The position numbers were made by a program, and so were the translations under genes. This document shows, in pieces, positions 1 through 8,897 of a stretch of DNA of 64,000 bases. This stretch comes from Bacteroidaceae bacterium (GTDB lineage Bacteria > Bacteroidota > Bacteroidia > Bacteroidales > Bacteroidaceae). Below the pieces are notes generated by a model. The model was not told the origin of the DNA. It made no database searches and saw only the letters and a list, made by a program, of their open reading frames with translations. How positions within the stretch are numbered: position 1 is the first letter of the stretch; every line of letters starts with the position of its first letter. The DNA lies in contig JAFZZI010000002.1 in NCBI GenBank assembly GCA_017615835.1, forward strand, positions 1 through 64,000. The letters are read 5' to 3'.

Positions 1-334
1 CTTCCTCCTCACCGGATATGTCGGCCATATCGGCTTCGGCTGCCTCTGCCGGCTCCTCTGCTACAGGTTCCTCCGCTACTTCGGCCACCGGGGCCTCTGC
101 CGGCTCCTCTGCTACAGGTTCCTCCGCCGCTTCGGTCACCGGGGCCTCTGCCGGCTCCTCTGCTACAGGTTCCTCCGCCGCTTCGGTCACCGGGGCTTCT
201 GATGCTTCCTCTGCTTTTGCTGCGACTTGTTCTGCAGTACTCTCGATCGTGTCTTCTGCAACTTTGGGGGCTGCTGCGATCATCTCATTTTTAAGTTCCT
301 CCTGAGAAGGATTAACTGATTGCTGGTCGTTCAT
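1..334 (-). CDS. Acidic Ala/Glu/Pro-repeat protein, N-terminal part (cut by window edge)
   Basis: Leftward reading frame starting at the ATG complement at 332-334 (MNDQQSVNPSQEELKNEM) and still open at base 1, so only about 111 residues are visible. After a short polar start, the frame encodes three near-identical 17-residue units (consensus APVTEAAEEPVAEEPAE) rich in Ala, Glu and Pro, so this part is probably disordered and highly acidic. A Bacteroidota-type -7 box lies 28 bases upstream, which supports this strand over the Ser/Ala-rich frame on the opposite strand. Similar acidic leaders precede DUF349-domain proteins in Bacteroidales, but the diagnostic part is outside the window, so the family is only a guess. 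Confidence 0.7.
   Translation of the reverse strand, partial: MNDQQSVNPSQEELKNEMIAAAPKVAEDTIESTAEQVAAKAEEASEAPVTEAAEEPVAEEPAEAPVTEAAEEPVAEEPAEAPVAEVAEEPVAEEPAEAAEADMADISGEEE
42..194. repeat. Three tandem 51-bp coding repeats
   Basis: The unit starting GCCTCTGCCGGCTCC recurs at 42, 93 and 144 (period exactly 51 bp). A fourth start at 195 diverges at once. The period is a multiple of three, so copy-number change would keep the leftward frame and alter only the length of the acidic tract. Confidence 0.9.
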
Positions 335-361
335 TGTTCGTTTTTTTGTATGTGCTGGGTG

Positions 362-369
362 CAAATATA
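362..369 (-). promoter_or_regulatory. Bacteroidota -7 box (TATATTTG)
   Basis: TATATTTG on the minus strand, 28 bases upstream of the start of the acidic repeat protein. It matches the TAnnTTTG consensus of the Bacteroidota primary sigma factor. No clear -33 TTTG is seen. Confidence 0.5.
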
Positions 370-415
370 AATTATTTAATCCGATATAACCGATAAATTA
401 TCAGCCTTTTTCGCA

Positions 416-1414
416 TTACTTGCGCCGTATGAGGTGAAGTGCAATCCAGGCGATGGCTCCGAAGAGAAGGTACGCGAAGGTCTGGGCTGTATGTAGGACT
501 AGAGCGAAGGTCTGGGCATCGGTGTGGCTGACTCCATAGAGTACCAGCATGCTGGCTACGCTCCAGTGCCAGGGACCGGCACCGTTTGGGGTGGGTATGA
601 GGACGGCGATGCTGCCTGCAACGAAGCAGACGAGGCCGGCTGTGGGACCGATGGCTGCGGTGGAGTCCATGCAGAAGAATGCGAGGTACATCTCAAGGTA
701 GTAGCAGATCCAGATTCCTATTGACCAGATAATGAATAGGGGAAGGTTGCTGACTGACTTGAGGGCGGTGAAACCGGACCAGAAGTTTCTGACAAACTGC
801 CTGGTTTTTTCCCAAAGGTCGAACTTGACCCAGAGGATGCTGACGGTGATGACGGCGATGAGTGCTACGGCTGTCCAGATCCAGAAGCCGGGAGTCTGGA
901 GGAGTGGTGTTGCGGCTTCGGCAGGTATGGACCCGGTGGTCTGAAGGGCTGCGTCTCCGCGGAAGAGGGCGGTGAACTTGTCGAACTGGGTGAGTACGGT
1001 GGTGCCGGTGATGAGTACCAGCAGTATCATGTCAACGAAGCGCTCGGCGACGAGGGTGCCGAAGCTTTTGCTGAAGGGGACTTTGTTGTAGGTGTCGAGG
1101 ATGGCGCAGCGGGAGATTTCACCGAAACGGGGAATGAGGATGTTGGCTGCGTATCCGGTGAAGACGGTGAGTATGCTGTCGCGGGCCGGGATGCGGTAGC
1201 CGATGGGCTCGAGGATGAGGTTCCAGCGCAGGCCGCGGAAGACTGGGCCCAGGGCGCTGAAGGTGACGGCGGCAATGAGCCAGCCGAGATGCATGCCGGC
1301 AAGGTCGCTCCAAAAGAGCGAGAAGTCATAGTCGCGATAGGTGAAATAGAGTATTACAGCGGCTATCAACAGTGAAACAATGATTTTTATGCTGTTGGAG
1401 ATAATCTTTTTCAT
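416..1414 (-). CDS. Flippase-like / lysylphosphatidylglycerol synthase transmembrane family protein (UPF0104)
   Basis: A 332-residue integral membrane protein with about eight hydrophobic segments. It matches the membrane domain shared by MprF and AglD-type proteins. Family hallmarks visible include RGLRWNLIL near residue 60 and PRFGEISRCAIL near 95, followed by a T-L-V-A-E-R motif near 122 and a PTPNGAGPWHW segment near 275-285. There is no soluble aminoacyl-transfer domain, so the protein is the flippase-like half only and its substrate is unknown. It probably moves or handles a lipid intermediate in the inner membrane. Its own minus-strand promoter candidate lies at 1490-1497. The start is the ATG followed by KKII and a hydrophobic stretch. 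Confidence 0.8.
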   Translation of the reverse strand: MKKIISNSIKIIVSLLIAAVILYFTYRDYDFSLFWSDLAGMHLGWLIAAVTFSALGPVFRGLRWNLILEPIGYRIPARDSILTVFTGYAANILIPRFGEISRCAILDTYNKVPFSKSFGTLVAERFVDMILLVLITGTTVLTQFDKFTALFRGDAALQTTGSIPAEAATPLLQTPGFWIWTAVALIAVITVSILWVKFDLWEKTRQFVRNFWSGFTALKSVSNLPLFIIWSIGIWICYYLEMYLAFFCMDSTAAIGPTAGLVCFVAGSIAVLIPTPNGAGPWHWSVASMLVLYGVSHTDAQTFALVLHTAQTFAYLLFGAIAWIALHLIRRK

Positions 1415-1442
1415 CTGTCGTTTGCTTCTTTTTTTGAAGATG

Positions 1443-1500
1443 GTTAACTTTGCGGCGTCGCGGAGGATCCGCGGCGGTCAAAGATTCCGCAAAGTTAGCT
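1443..1500. promoter_or_regulatory. Nested dyad holding two face-to-face -7 boxes
   Basis: TAACTTTG occurs on the plus strand at 1445-1452 and on the minus strand at 1490-1497, each as part of an 11-bp arm (TAACTTTGCGG). Between the arms is a second hairpin, CGCGGA-GGA-TCCGCG (1459-1473). The plus box would serve rsmA, the minus box the flippase-like gene. Because the boxes point at each other, the two transcripts would start inside the spacer and overlap at their 5' ends. Confidence 0.55.
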
Positions 1501-1579
1501 GATATTATTGAACAGTCAGTCCGACGGCGGTTTTTTTTGGTCAGTGTTAACTAACGCAGCCCCTGTATGGACGATTCAG

Positions 1580-2380
1580 ATGCGGATTGTAAGACCGAAA
1601 AAGGCATTGGGTCAGCACTTCCTGAAAGATTTGGGAATTGCTGCCGCCATAGCGGATACGGTGGATGGCTGCGCAGGCATTCCCGTTCTTGAGGTCGGAC
1701 CCGGTACAGGGGTTCTGACACAGTTCCTTATTGAGAAGGGCAGGCCTTTCAAGGCTGTTGAGTTGGACCGTGAGTCGGTGGCTTTCCTGCAAGGAAAGTG
1801 GACGCGCGAGGTTGCCGGCGACTGGCTTGTGGAGGGCGATTTTCTGAGACTGGATCTGGCAGGCCTGTTTGACGGGGGGCCTTTCGTGCTGACGGGAAAC
1901 TATCCGTATAATATTTCATCGCAGATTTTCTTTAAGATGTTGGACAACATGGATCTTGTGCCATGTTGTACGGGCATGCTGCAGCGCGAGGTGGCGATGC
2001 GCCTGTGTGCGGCACCGGGAAATAAATCGTACGGTATCTTGAGCGTGCTGGTGCAGGCATGGTATGATGCCGAATATCTGTTTACGGTGAGACCGGAGGT
2101 GTTCGATCCGCCACCAAAGGTGCACAGTGCCGTAATAAGGCTGACCCGCAACGGACGCACCGGTCTGGGCTGCGACGCGGCGCTGTTCAGACGCATAGTG
2201 AAGGCGACGTTCAATCAGCGGCGAAAGATGTTGCGTAATTCCATAAGGTCGTGCATTGAGGGTGATGTTCCCTTACCGCCCAACCCCTGGATGGAGAGAC
2301 GTCCTGAACAGCTTTCGGTTCAGGATTTCATTGAATTGACGAATCTGGTTAGCGGTTGTTTGAAGGATGGAAAAGGATGA
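1580..2380 (+). CDS. rsmA: 16S rRNA (adenine1518-N6/adenine1519-N6)-dimethyltransferase
   Basis: A 266-residue SAM-dependent enzyme that dimethylates the two adjacent adenines in the 3'-terminal hairpin of 16S rRNA (KsgA function). The family's opening signature RPKKALGQHFLKD is at residues 5-17, the SAM loop LEVGPGTG at 37-44, and the catalytic NYPYNIS motif near 104-110. The C-terminal small domain has FNQRRKMLRNS. Start: the ATG at 1580 places MRIVRPKKALGQ exactly where the family begins. An upstream in-frame start at 1508 would add 24 non-conserved residues. The last 14 bases overlap mgtE. Confidence 0.95.
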   Translation: MRIVRPKKALGQHFLKDLGIAAAIADTVDGCAGIPVLEVGPGTGVLTQFLIEKGRPFKAVELDRESVAFLQGKWTREVAGDWLVEGDFLRLDLAGLFDGGPFVLTGNYPYNISSQIFFKMLDNMDLVPCCTGMLQREVAMRLCAAPGNKSYGILSVLVQAWYDAEYLFTVRPEVFDPPPKVHSAVIRLTRNGRTGLGCDAALFRRIVKATFNQRRKMLRNSIRSCIEGDVPLPPNPWMERRPEQLSVQDFIELTNLVSGCLKDGKG

Positions 2381-3716
2381 ATTGCTTGAAAAGGTAAAGG
2401 AGCTGATTGATGGTCAGGACTCTGAGGAACTGAAGGGTCTGGTAGCGGACATGCACCCTGCGGATATTGCTGAGTTGTGCAATGAGCTGGATCTGGAGGC
2501 GGCACGCTTTGTGTTCAGGCAGCTTGACAGGGAGACGGCGGCTGACGTGCTGGTCTATATGGACGAGGATGTGCGCCGTGAGTATCTGGACCTGATGCCG
2601 TCGGAGACTATTGCCAAGGTCATCGACTATATGGATACGGATGATGCCGTGGACATCATCCAGGAGATGGACGAGGAGAAGCAGGGCGAGGTGCTTGCAC
2701 ATATTGAGGATATGGAGCAGGCGAGTGACATCGTGGATCTGATGCAGTATGACGAGAACACGGCCGGCGGTCTGATGGGTACTGAGATGGTCGTGGTGAA
2801 CGAGAATCTGAGTATGCCCGAATGTCTGCAGGAGATGCGCAAGCAGGCGGAGGACATGGATGAGATATATAATGTCTATGTGGTGGATGACGACGGCCGC
2901 CTGAAGGGGGTGTTCCCGCTGAAGAAGATGATTACGAATCCTTCGGTGTCGAAGGTGAAGTATGTGATGGAGACTGATCCGATTTCGACGCATGTGGATA
3001 CTCCGATTGATGATGTGGTGCAGATGATTGAGAAGTATGACCTTGTGGCGGTGCCGGTGATTGACAGTATAGGACGCCTGCAGGGTCAGATTACGGTTGA
3101 CGATGTCATTGACGAGCTGCGCGAGCAACAGGAACACGACTATCAGATGGTTTCGGGTCTTACAGGTGACGTGGAGACGTCGGACAGCGTGTGGCATCAG
3201 GTGGTGTCGCGCATTCCCTGGCTGCTGATTGGGATGGTGGGCGGCATTCTGAACTCTATGCTTCTGGGTAAGTTCGAGAGTTCGCTGTTCGTGAAGTTCA
3301 CGGGGCTGCTGCTGTTCATTCCTCTGATAGGCGGCACGGGCGGCAATGTGGGCACTCAGTCGTCCGCCCTGGTGGTGCAGGGCCTTGCGAACGGTTCGCT
3401 TGACACGAGTTCTGTGTGGAAGCAGGTGTTCAAGGAGTTTACGGTGGCACTGATGAATGCTGTTATTCTGTCGGGGCTGGTGCTGGTGTATAATCTGTTT
3501 GCGTTTGGTTCGTCCGAACTGGTGACATGGGCGGTTCCGGTGACGATGTTCGTGCTGGTGGTGATAGGTACACTGTGGGGGACGCTGCTGCCTCTGCTGT
3601 TTGAAAAGATTCATATTGACCCTGCTATAGCGACGGGTCCTTTCGTTCAGATTACGAATGACTTGCTGGGCATAGCAATTTATATTGCGGTGATTACGGT
3701 CGTGACCTTGGCTTGA
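2367..3716 (+). CDS. mgtE: Magnesium transporter MgtE
   Basis: A 449-residue Mg2+ channel/transporter of the inner membrane. Order seen: acidic N-terminal helical domain (about 1-125), CBS pair (about 130-250, with VYVVDDDGRLKGVF and VPVIDSIGRLQG), then a five-helix membrane domain (about 275-449) with GGTGGNVGTQSS and DPAIATGP, both pore/selectivity motifs of the family. The acidic N and CBS domains are the Mg2+ sensor that closes the pore when cytoplasmic Mg2+ is high. It overlaps the end of rsmA by 14 bases, so the two are cotranscribed. Confidence 0.95.
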   Translation: MEKDELLEKVKELIDGQDSEELKGLVADMHPADIAELCNELDLEAARFVFRQLDRETAADVLVYMDEDVRREYLDLMPSETIAKVIDYMDTDDAVDIIQEMDEEKQGEVLAHIEDMEQASDIVDLMQYDENTAGGLMGTEMVVVNENLSMPECLQEMRKQAEDMDEIYNVYVVDDDGRLKGVFPLKKMITNPSVSKVKYVMETDPISTHVDTPIDDVVQMIEKYDLVAVPVIDSIGRLQGQITVDDVIDELREQQEHDYQMVSGLTGDVETSDSVWHQVVSRIPWLLIGMVGGILNSMLLGKFESSLFVKFTGLLLFIPLIGGTGGNVGTQSSALVVQGLANGSLDTSSVWKQVFKEFTVALMNAVILSGLVLVYNLFAFGSSELVTWAVPVTMFVLVVIGTLWGTLLPLLFEKIHIDPAIATGPFVQITNDLLGIAIYIAVITVVTLA

Positions 3717-3756
3717 TTTGGGGGGCTGCCTGCATTGTCGTTAAGGATTGTTTGGC

Positions 3757-3764
3757 TATCTTTG
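3757..3764 (+). promoter_or_regulatory. Bacteroidota promoter for the DUF3332 lipoprotein/meaB pair
   Basis: The -7 box TATCTTTG lies 39 bases before the lipoprotein ATG, with a TTG at 3735-3737 spaced 19 bases upstream as the -33 element. Confidence 0.6.
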
Positions 3765-3803
3765 CCGAGGGATGATTTATACATTATTATTAATATCTGT
3801 CTT

Positions 3804-4328
3804 ATGAAGAAGTTTAGAAATTCCGTAGTGGCTGCCAGCCTCTGCTGTGTCATGTTGTTTTCGTCTTGCATCGGTTCTTTCCCTCTGTTCCACAAGGTAC
3901 TGGCCTGGAATGAGGGTGTTGATAGCCGTAAGTTCGTGAATGAACTGGTGTTCTTTGCCCTTACGATTGTTCCGGTGTACGAGCTGGCTTTTCTATTTGA
4001 TGCTGTCGTGATGAATTCGGTGGAGTTCTGGACTGGCAGCGTATCGGTTCAGGAGAACAGCCGCACCTTGAAAGGTGAGAACGGTGACTATCTGGTGGAG
4101 CGTACTCAGGATGGCTATACCATCACAAAGGGTGAGGAGTCTGTGAAGCTGATGTTTGACGGTGAGACTAATACCTGGAGCTATATGGACGGTGAGAACA
4201 GGGTTGAGGTTATCAGGTTCAACGATGATCTGACCGCTACGTTGCCGAACGGCAGAACTGTTCCTGTGAATGCTGCAGGTATGATGGCGGCACGTCAGTC
4301 GGCGGACTATGGCTATCTGAATCGCTGA
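3804..4328 (+). CDS. DUF3332 family lipoprotein
   Basis: A 174-residue secreted protein. A basic start and hydrophobic run (about 5-20) end in LFSSC, a plausible lipobox, followed by GSFPLFHKVLAWN and NELVFFALTIVPVYEL and then NSVEFWTG, the pattern of the DUF3332 family. The C-terminal half is soluble and rich in D, E, T and N. Function unknown; it is probably a membrane-anchored periplasmic protein. The ATG at 3804 is chosen because it begins a proper signal sequence; the frame's earlier start at 3735 precedes the promoter. The stop codon overlaps the start of meaB (TGATG), so the two are translationally coupled. Confidence 0.8.
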   Translation: MKKFRNSVVAASLCCVMLFSSCIGSFPLFHKVLAWNEGVDSRKFVNELVFFALTIVPVYELAFLFDAVVMNSVEFWTGSVSVQENSRTLKGENGDYLVERTQDGYTITKGEESVKLMFDGETNTWSYMDGENRVEVIRFNDDLTATLPNGRTVPVNAAGMMAARQSADYGYLNR

Positions 4329-5419
4329 TGGAACATCCTGAAAACAGTGATGAGTTCAAGGGTCTGACGGTCAACAAGGGTATTCAACAGCCCGGGACCG
4401 TCAATCCCTATCTTAAGGGGGGACGGTTCAGACGTCAGCCGAAACTTTCGGTGCCTGAGTATGTAGAGGGCATCGTGAAGGGTAATGTGACTGTGTTGAG
4501 CCGGGCGGTCACGCTGGTCGAGAGTCTGCTGCCGGAAGATCAGGCTGTGGCGCAGGAGGTTATCGAGAAGTGTCTTCCGTATGCGGGCAATTCGGTGCGC
4601 ATAGGCATAAGCGGTGTGCCGGGGGCCGGCAAGAGTACTTCGATAGATGCTTTCGGCCTGCATGTGCTGAAGGATGGCGGAAAGTTGGCTGTGCTGGCGA
4701 TTGATCCGAGCTCGGAACGCAGCAAGGGCAGTATTCTGGGTGACAAGACCCGTATGGAGCGTCTGTCGGTGCATCCGTCAGCGTTTGTGAGGCCGAGTCC
4801 GTCGGCGGGAAGTCTGGGCGGTGTGGCGCGCAAGACGCGTGAGACGATTGTGCTGTGCGAGGCTGCCGGATATGACAAGATTTTCGTCGAGACGGTGGGT
4901 GTGGGACAGAGCGAGACGGCGGTGCATTCAATGGTCGATTTCTTCCTGCTGATTCAGTTGGCGGGAACTGGAGATGAGCTTCAGGGTATTAAGCGCGGTA
5001 TCATGGAGATGGCTGACGGTATAATTATTAACAAGGCTGACGGTGACAATGCCGACAAGGCAGAACTGGCGGCAAGGCAGTTCCGGAATGCCTTGCATCT
5101 TTTCCCTGCACCTGAGAGCGGATGGACACCGCAGGTCCTGACATACTCGGGTTTCTATGAGCTCCGTATAAAGGAGGTGTGGGACATGGTGTGGGACTAT
5201 ATCGGGTTTGTGAAGAAGAACGGTTACTTCGGGCACCGCAGGAATGAGCAGGCGAAGTACTGGATGTATGAGACGATTAATGAATCGCTGCGGAATGGGT
5301 TCTACAACAATCCTGTGATTGCTGAAATGCTGGAGAAGAAGGAGAGACAGGTGCTTGAAGGTGAACTTACGTCGTTTGCGGCGGCTAAGCAGTTACTGGA
5401 TCTCTACAGACTCCAATAG
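4328..5419 (+). CDS. meaB: Methylmalonyl-CoA mutase-associated GTPase MeaB (ArgK family)
   Basis: A 363-residue P-loop G3E GTPase. Motifs: Walker A GVPGAGKST near residue 97, base-switch VETVGVGQSE near 185, and the guanine-specificity NKADGDN near 236. MeaB guards B12-dependent methylmalonyl-CoA mutase by gating cofactor loading and release, in the succinate-propionate pathway common in Bacteroidales. The mutase subunits are not beside it here. It starts within the stop codon of the lipoprotein gene. Its 3' end overlaps the oppositely oriented ispH by 27 bases. Confidence 0.92.
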   Translation: MEHPENSDEFKGLTVNKGIQQPGTVNPYLKGGRFRRQPKLSVPEYVEGIVKGNVTVLSRAVTLVESLLPEDQAVAQEVIEKCLPYAGNSVRIGISGVPGAGKSTSIDAFGLHVLKDGGKLAVLAIDPSSERSKGSILGDKTRMERLSVHPSAFVRPSPSAGSLGGVARKTRETIVLCEAAGYDKIFVETVGVGQSETAVHSMVDFFLLIQLAGTGDELQGIKRGIMEMADGIIINKADGDNADKAELAARQFRNALHLFPAPESGWTPQVLTYSGFYELRIKEVWDMVWDYIGFVKKNGYFGHRRNEQAKYWMYETINESLRNGFYNNPVIAEMLEKKERQVLEGELTSFAAAKQLLDLYRLQ

Positions 5420-6262
5420 CCGCTTTCGGCACTGTTCCATAAGCCATTTGGGCGTCGAGGTGGCGCCGCAGATTCCGATGCTGCCGGTGTCCCGGTACAT
5501 TTCGGGTGTAATGTCCCCGGGTCCTTCGATGGAGAAGGTCCGGGGATTTGTCTGTCTGCATTCGTCGAACAGGACTTTGCCGTTGGAACTTTTCTGGTCG
5601 CTGACGAAGAGTATTGTGTCGTGCGAGGCGGCGAAGATACGGATGTTCTCGCGGCGGTGGGAGACCTGTCCGCATATTGTGTTGTAAGAGTTGAGGACGG
5701 CATTGTCTTTCATCATGGACTGAAGCCTGCTGATGAGTTTGTTGTAGCCGCTGGTCGATTTTGTGGTCTGCGAGTAGAGGAAGATGTCGCGGCTGAAGTC
5801 GATGCATGAGGTGTCGTCGATGTTTTCGATGACGATGGCGGTGCCTTCGGTCTGTCCGACAAGTCCGAGTACTTCGGCATGTCCTTTCTGACCGTAGATG
5901 ACTATCTGCTGTCTGTCGTGGTCCATCTTGGAATACTGTTCCTTGATGCGCTTCTGGAGTTTGAGCACGACGGGGCATGTGGCGTCGATGAGGGTGATGC
6001 CGCCTGCAAGGGCCGTACGGTAGGTGACGGGGGGCTCGCCATGGGCTCTGAGCAGGACGCGAGCGTTGCGAAGTCTGGCGTATTGCTCTTGGTTGATGGT
6101 CTTGAGGCCCATCTGCTGGAGGCGATGGCACTCCATGCTGTTGTGTACGATGTCGCCAAGGCAGTAGAGTTCTTCTCCGCGGCGGAGTTCGTTTTCGGCT
6201 TTGCCGATGGCGGAGAGTACGCCGAAGCAGAATCCGGAGTCTTTGTCTATCTCGATTGTCAT
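5393..6262 (-). CDS. ispH: 4-hydroxy-3-methylbut-2-enyl diphosphate reductase
   Basis: A 289-residue [4Fe-4S] enzyme, last step of the MEP isoprenoid pathway, making IPP and DMAPP. The three cluster cysteines are visible in SGFCFGV, DATCPVV and TICGQV, and the C-terminal [14 protein letters not shown] motif is present. The substrate-binding RAHGEPP is a variant of the usual RSHGV/A motif. The ATG at 6262 forms an ATGA overlap with the cmk stop, which decides the start over a longer upstream frame. It is the third gene of a porQ-cmk-ispH operon, an order also known from other Bacteroidales such as Porphyromonas. Confidence 0.93.
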   Translation of the reverse strand: MTIEIDKDSGFCFGVLSAIGKAENELRRGEELYCLGDIVHNSMECHRLQQMGLKTINQEQYARLRNARVLLRAHGEPPVTYRTALAGGITLIDATCPVVLKLQKRIKEQYSKMDHDRQQIVIYGQKGHAEVLGLVGQTEGTAIVIENIDDTSCIDFSRDIFLYSQTTKSTSGYNKLISRLQSMMKDNAVLNSYNTICGQVSHRRENIRIFAASHDTILFVSDQKSSNGKVLFDECRQTNPRTFSIEGPGDITPEMYRDTGSIGICGATSTPKWLMEQCRKRLLESVEIQ

Positions 6263-6960
6263 GTCAGCGGATTTGTCTGGCCGATGGCTTCGAGGAAACG
6301 GTCGTAGAGCCATTCGTCCTGTTGGGCTATTGTGAGGTTGCTGTTGTCGAGGATGATGGCGTCGTCGGCAGGCCTTAGCGGAGCTATCTCGCGGTGCGAG
6401 TCGATGTAGTCACGCTGACGGACGTTCTCGAGAACCTCTTCGTAGGTTGTCCGGGTACCTTTGGCGGTGAGTTCGTCGAAACGTCTTTGGGCACGGACGG
6501 TGTCGGAGGCGGTGACGAATATTTTGAGTTCGGCGTCAGGATAGACGACGGTGCCGATGTCGCGGCCGTCCATGACGATGCCTTTTTGAAGACCCATTTC
6601 CCTTTGCAGGTTGACCATGGCGGTGCGGACAAAGCCGAGGGCCGCGATGGGGCTGACTTTGGAGGAGACTTCCATTCCGCGGATTTCGTGCTCGACATCG
6701 GCTCCGTTGAGGAGTGTGGTCTGGTGTCCGTCAGGTTCCGGGCGGAAAGTGATTCTGATGCCGGGAATCTCGGCTTCGAGTGTGGCGGTGTCGATGGAGT
6801 CGCCGTCAAACAGACCGTTCTGTATGGCAAAGAGGGTGACGGCGCGGTACATCGCACCGGTGTCGATGTATGTGTAGCCGGAGCGTGAGGCCAGTTTGCG
6901 GGCCATTGTGCTTTTGCCACAGGAGGAGTGTCCGTCGATAGCTACGATGATTTTTTTCAT
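6259..6960 (-). CDS. cmk: Cytidylate kinase
   Basis: A 233-residue NMP kinase phosphorylating CMP and dCMP. The P-loop GHSSCGKST lies at residues 10-18, [12 protein letters not shown] follows at about 33-44, and [10 protein letters not shown] near 132 is the NMP-binding signature. A long C-terminal half matches the bacterial enzyme. It sits 14 bases after porQ and overlaps ispH by four bases (ATGA). Confidence 0.95.
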   Translation of the reverse strand: MKKIIVAIDGHSSCGKSTMARKLASRSGYTYIDTGAMYRAVTLFAIQNGLFDGDSIDTATLEAEIPGIRITFRPEPDGHQTTLLNGADVEHEIRGMEVSSKVSPIAALGFVRTAMVNLQREMGLQKGIVMDGRDIGTVVYPDAELKIFVTASDTVRAQRRFDELTAKGTRTTYEEVLENVRQRDYIDSHREIAPLRPADDAIILDNSNLTIAQQDEWLYDRFLEAIGQTNPLT

Positions 6961-6974
6961 ATTGATGTCTGTTG

Positions 6975-7952
6975 TCAGATGTTTACTGCGAAATTGAAGA
7001 GGAATGATGAGGTGGAGATTTGATACTTGCCGAAGGAGAGTCCGAAGGAGAGTCTGTTGAGGTGAAGTCCGGCGCCTATGGAGAAGCCTGCGAGGCCTTT
7101 GCCGGAGGGGGCGGCCAATTCGGCGCGGTTGCGCAGGTTGAGGCCGAGGGCTACATAGAGCTGGCTGGTGATGTCGGCATCGACTCCGATGGATATGTGG
7201 CGGGCGAGCATTTCGCCGAAACTGATTTCACCGTCAGGGCTGTAGAAGTCGGACTGGCGCCACTGGTTGAGGTGGTCGAGGGTGAGGGTGACCTGTACGG
7301 GGGCGTGTTCCATACGGAGGCTTATGCCGGCGGTGATGTTGAACGGAAGGGTTTCGTGGATGTCCTGGAAGGCTTTTATCTGCCCGCCGATGTTGGTGAA
7401 TGAGATTCCGGCTGTGAGCATTCCCGATGCGGAGTGATAGAGAAGACCGAGGTCGGCGGCCATGGAGAATGATGAGTAGTAGCCGTACTTTGAGTAGATC
7501 ATCTTGATTGTGGCACCACCGCACCATCTGTCGCTGAGAACGTAACTGTAGGAGCCTCCAAGTGAGATGTCGCGGGATGAGAAGGTTCCGTTGATGTTGC
7601 CGTAGATGTCGGTCTCGTCGCTGACACCGTAGCCGACGTAGCGTGCGGAGACTGCAAAGGAGCCCCGCTGGCCGACGGTATTGCTGTACTGCGCACCGGC
7701 GGCGGTGGTGCCCGCCATCCAGGTCAAGACGTTGAGGCCAAGGGTGCTGTGGTCAATGGCACAGAGCGAGGCGGGGTTGGAGTAGGTGAGCGACGGGTCG
7801 TTCTCGAGCAGTGAGACACTGCGTCCCCCGAGGGCGGCTTCGTGCGAGGACTGCGGAAGTTCCAGGAATCCGAAGGCGGATGTCTGGTTCTGGGATGCGG
7901 CCTTCAGGCTTAGGACCAGGAGGGACAGGATGGCGACTGATTTTATTTTCAC
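6975..7952 (-). CDS. porQ: Type IX secretion system protein PorQ
   Basis: A 325-residue outer-membrane beta-barrel-type protein. The signal peptide ([20 protein letters not shown]) is followed by [22 protein letters not shown] and [13 protein letters not shown], the PorQ/PorV-like opening. The remainder shows alternating hydrophobic strands and ends in an aromatic strand (FLFNFAVNI). PorQ is a T9SS component linked with PorZ on the attachment side of secretion in Porphyromonas. The porQ-cmk-ispH arrangement supports the call. A weak -7-like TAACTTCG lies on the minus strand at 7983-7990. Confidence 0.88.
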   Translation of the reverse strand: MKIKSVAILSLLVLSLKAASQNQTSAFGFLELPQSSHEAALGGRSVSLLENDPSLTYSNPASLCAIDHSTLGLNVLTWMAGTTAAGAQYSNTVGQRGSFAVSARYVGYGVSDETDIYGNINGTFSSRDISLGGSYSYVLSDRWCGGATIKMIYSKYGYYSSFSMAADLGLLYHSASGMLTAGISFTNIGGQIKAFQDIHETLPFNITAGISLRMEHAPVQVTLTLDHLNQWRQSDFYSPDGEISFGEMLARHISIGVDADITSQLYVALGLNLRNRAELAAPSGKGLAGFSIGAGLHLNRLSFGLSFGKYQISTSSFLFNFAVNI

Positions 7953-8105
7953 TTGCAGTGTGTGGGTTGCTTACTTGTTCTGCGAAGTTACATTTTTATT
8001 CTTTCAGAGATGCCGGTGCGAGCTTTTTTTAGAGACAATGAGGGGCGACTGAGCAATTTGTTGGAAAATAATAGGAGTTTTTGTCTTGTTCAATAAAAAA
8101 ATCAT

Positions 8106-8113
8106 TAACTTTG
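8106..8113 (+). promoter_or_regulatory. Bacteroidota promoter for tonB-like gene
   Basis: The -7 box TAACTTTG lies 37 bases before the ATG at 8151, with TTG at 8086-8088 spaced 17 bases upstream. Confidence 0.55.
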
Positions 8114-8150
8114 CCAACACTGAAAAGAGTAAAATAACGAGAAATAGATT

Positions 8151-8837
8151 ATGGAAATCAAGAAAAGTGAACAGGCGGATCTTGAACGGGGCAAAAGTAC
8201 TGCTCTGCTGATTGGGTTTGTCATGGTTCTGGCCCTTCTTTTCGTGGCGCTTGAGTGGACTCAGCGCGACAAGAAGATTGATATCAGCGGTATTGTGGCT
8301 GCCGAGGTTACACTTGAGGAGGAGATAGTTCCTATTACACTTCCGGAGAAACCGCAGGTTCAGCCCCCACAGCAGTCCGTCCAGGTTTCTGATGTGATTG
8401 AGATTGTCGATGATGAAGCTGATATTGAGGAATCTACAATTGCATCGTTGGATGACCAGTCCGAGTATTTCGAGATAAAGGATGTTGAGCAGATCGTGAT
8501 TCAGGAGGAACCTCAGGAGGAGGCTCCGTTCATGGTGGTCGAGAAGATGCCGGAATTCCCCGGCGGTACCGCTGCCCTGATGAACTACTTGCAGAAGAAT
8601 ATCAAGTATCCTACAGTATGTCGCGAGAATAATATTCAGGGACGTGTGCTGATTCAGTTCATCGTGAACAGGGACGGTTCAATCGTGGAGCCTGAGGTTG
8701 TGAAGAGCGTGAATCCGTATCTTGACAAGGAGGCTCTCCGCGTGATTTCCGGTATGCCTAAGTGGTCGCCTGGCGAGCAGCGCGGCAAACCGGTCCGCGT
8801 GAAGTTTACAGTTCCCGTGAACTTCAAGCTGAACTGA
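8151..8837 (+). CDS. Energy transducer TonB
   Basis: A 228-residue inner-membrane-anchored protein. It has a short cytoplasmic start, one transmembrane helix (about 20-40), a Pro/Gln-containing then very acidic periplasmic linker (about 60-125), and a TonB C-terminal domain (about 135-228). The domain carries the Bacteroidota-type PEFPGGTAALMNYLQKNIKYP, split as PEFPGG near 138, and the GRVLIQFIVNRDGSI strand. It would couple the proton-motive force to outer-membrane TonB-dependent transporters. No exbB/exbD is adjacent, and genomes of this phylum usually have several tonB copies, so the partner receptor is unknown. It is monocistronic, with its own promoter and terminator. Confidence 0.9.
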   Translation: MEIKKSEQADLERGKSTALLIGFVMVLALLFVALEWTQRDKKIDISGIVAAEVTLEEEIVPITLPEKPQVQPPQQSVQVSDVIEIVDDEADIEESTIASLDDQSEYFEIKDVEQIVIQEEPQEEAPFMVVEKMPEFPGGTAALMNYLQKNIKYPTVCRENNIQGRVLIQFIVNRDGSIVEPEVVKSVNPYLDKEALRVISGMPKWSPGEQRGKPVRVKFTVPVNFKLN

Positions 8838-8855
8838 TTTTACGGATAGTAAGCG

Positions 8856-8882
8856 AGGGGCTTGTAAAGGCCCCTTTTTTTA
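8856..8882 (+). terminator. Intrinsic terminator after tonB
   Basis: AGGGGC / GCCCCT stem (8856-8861 with 8870-8875), eight-base loop, followed by a run of T to 8882. Confidence 0.85.
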
Positions 8883-8897
8883 TAATTGGATGTTTTT

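Noticed and set aside
18-305. Plus-strand Ser/Ala/Gly-rich frame at the left edge
   Set aside because: The opposite frame has a start, a promoter box and a coherent acidic repeat; this frame is its complement.
1508-1579. Longer start for rsmA
   Set aside because: The added 24 residues are not conserved-looking; MRIVRPKKALGQ is the family start.
2349-3614. Long minus-strand frame (about 420 codons) opposite mgtE
   Set aside because: His/Arg/Gln-rich composition typical of the reverse complement of a real gene; mgtE on the plus strand is unambiguous.
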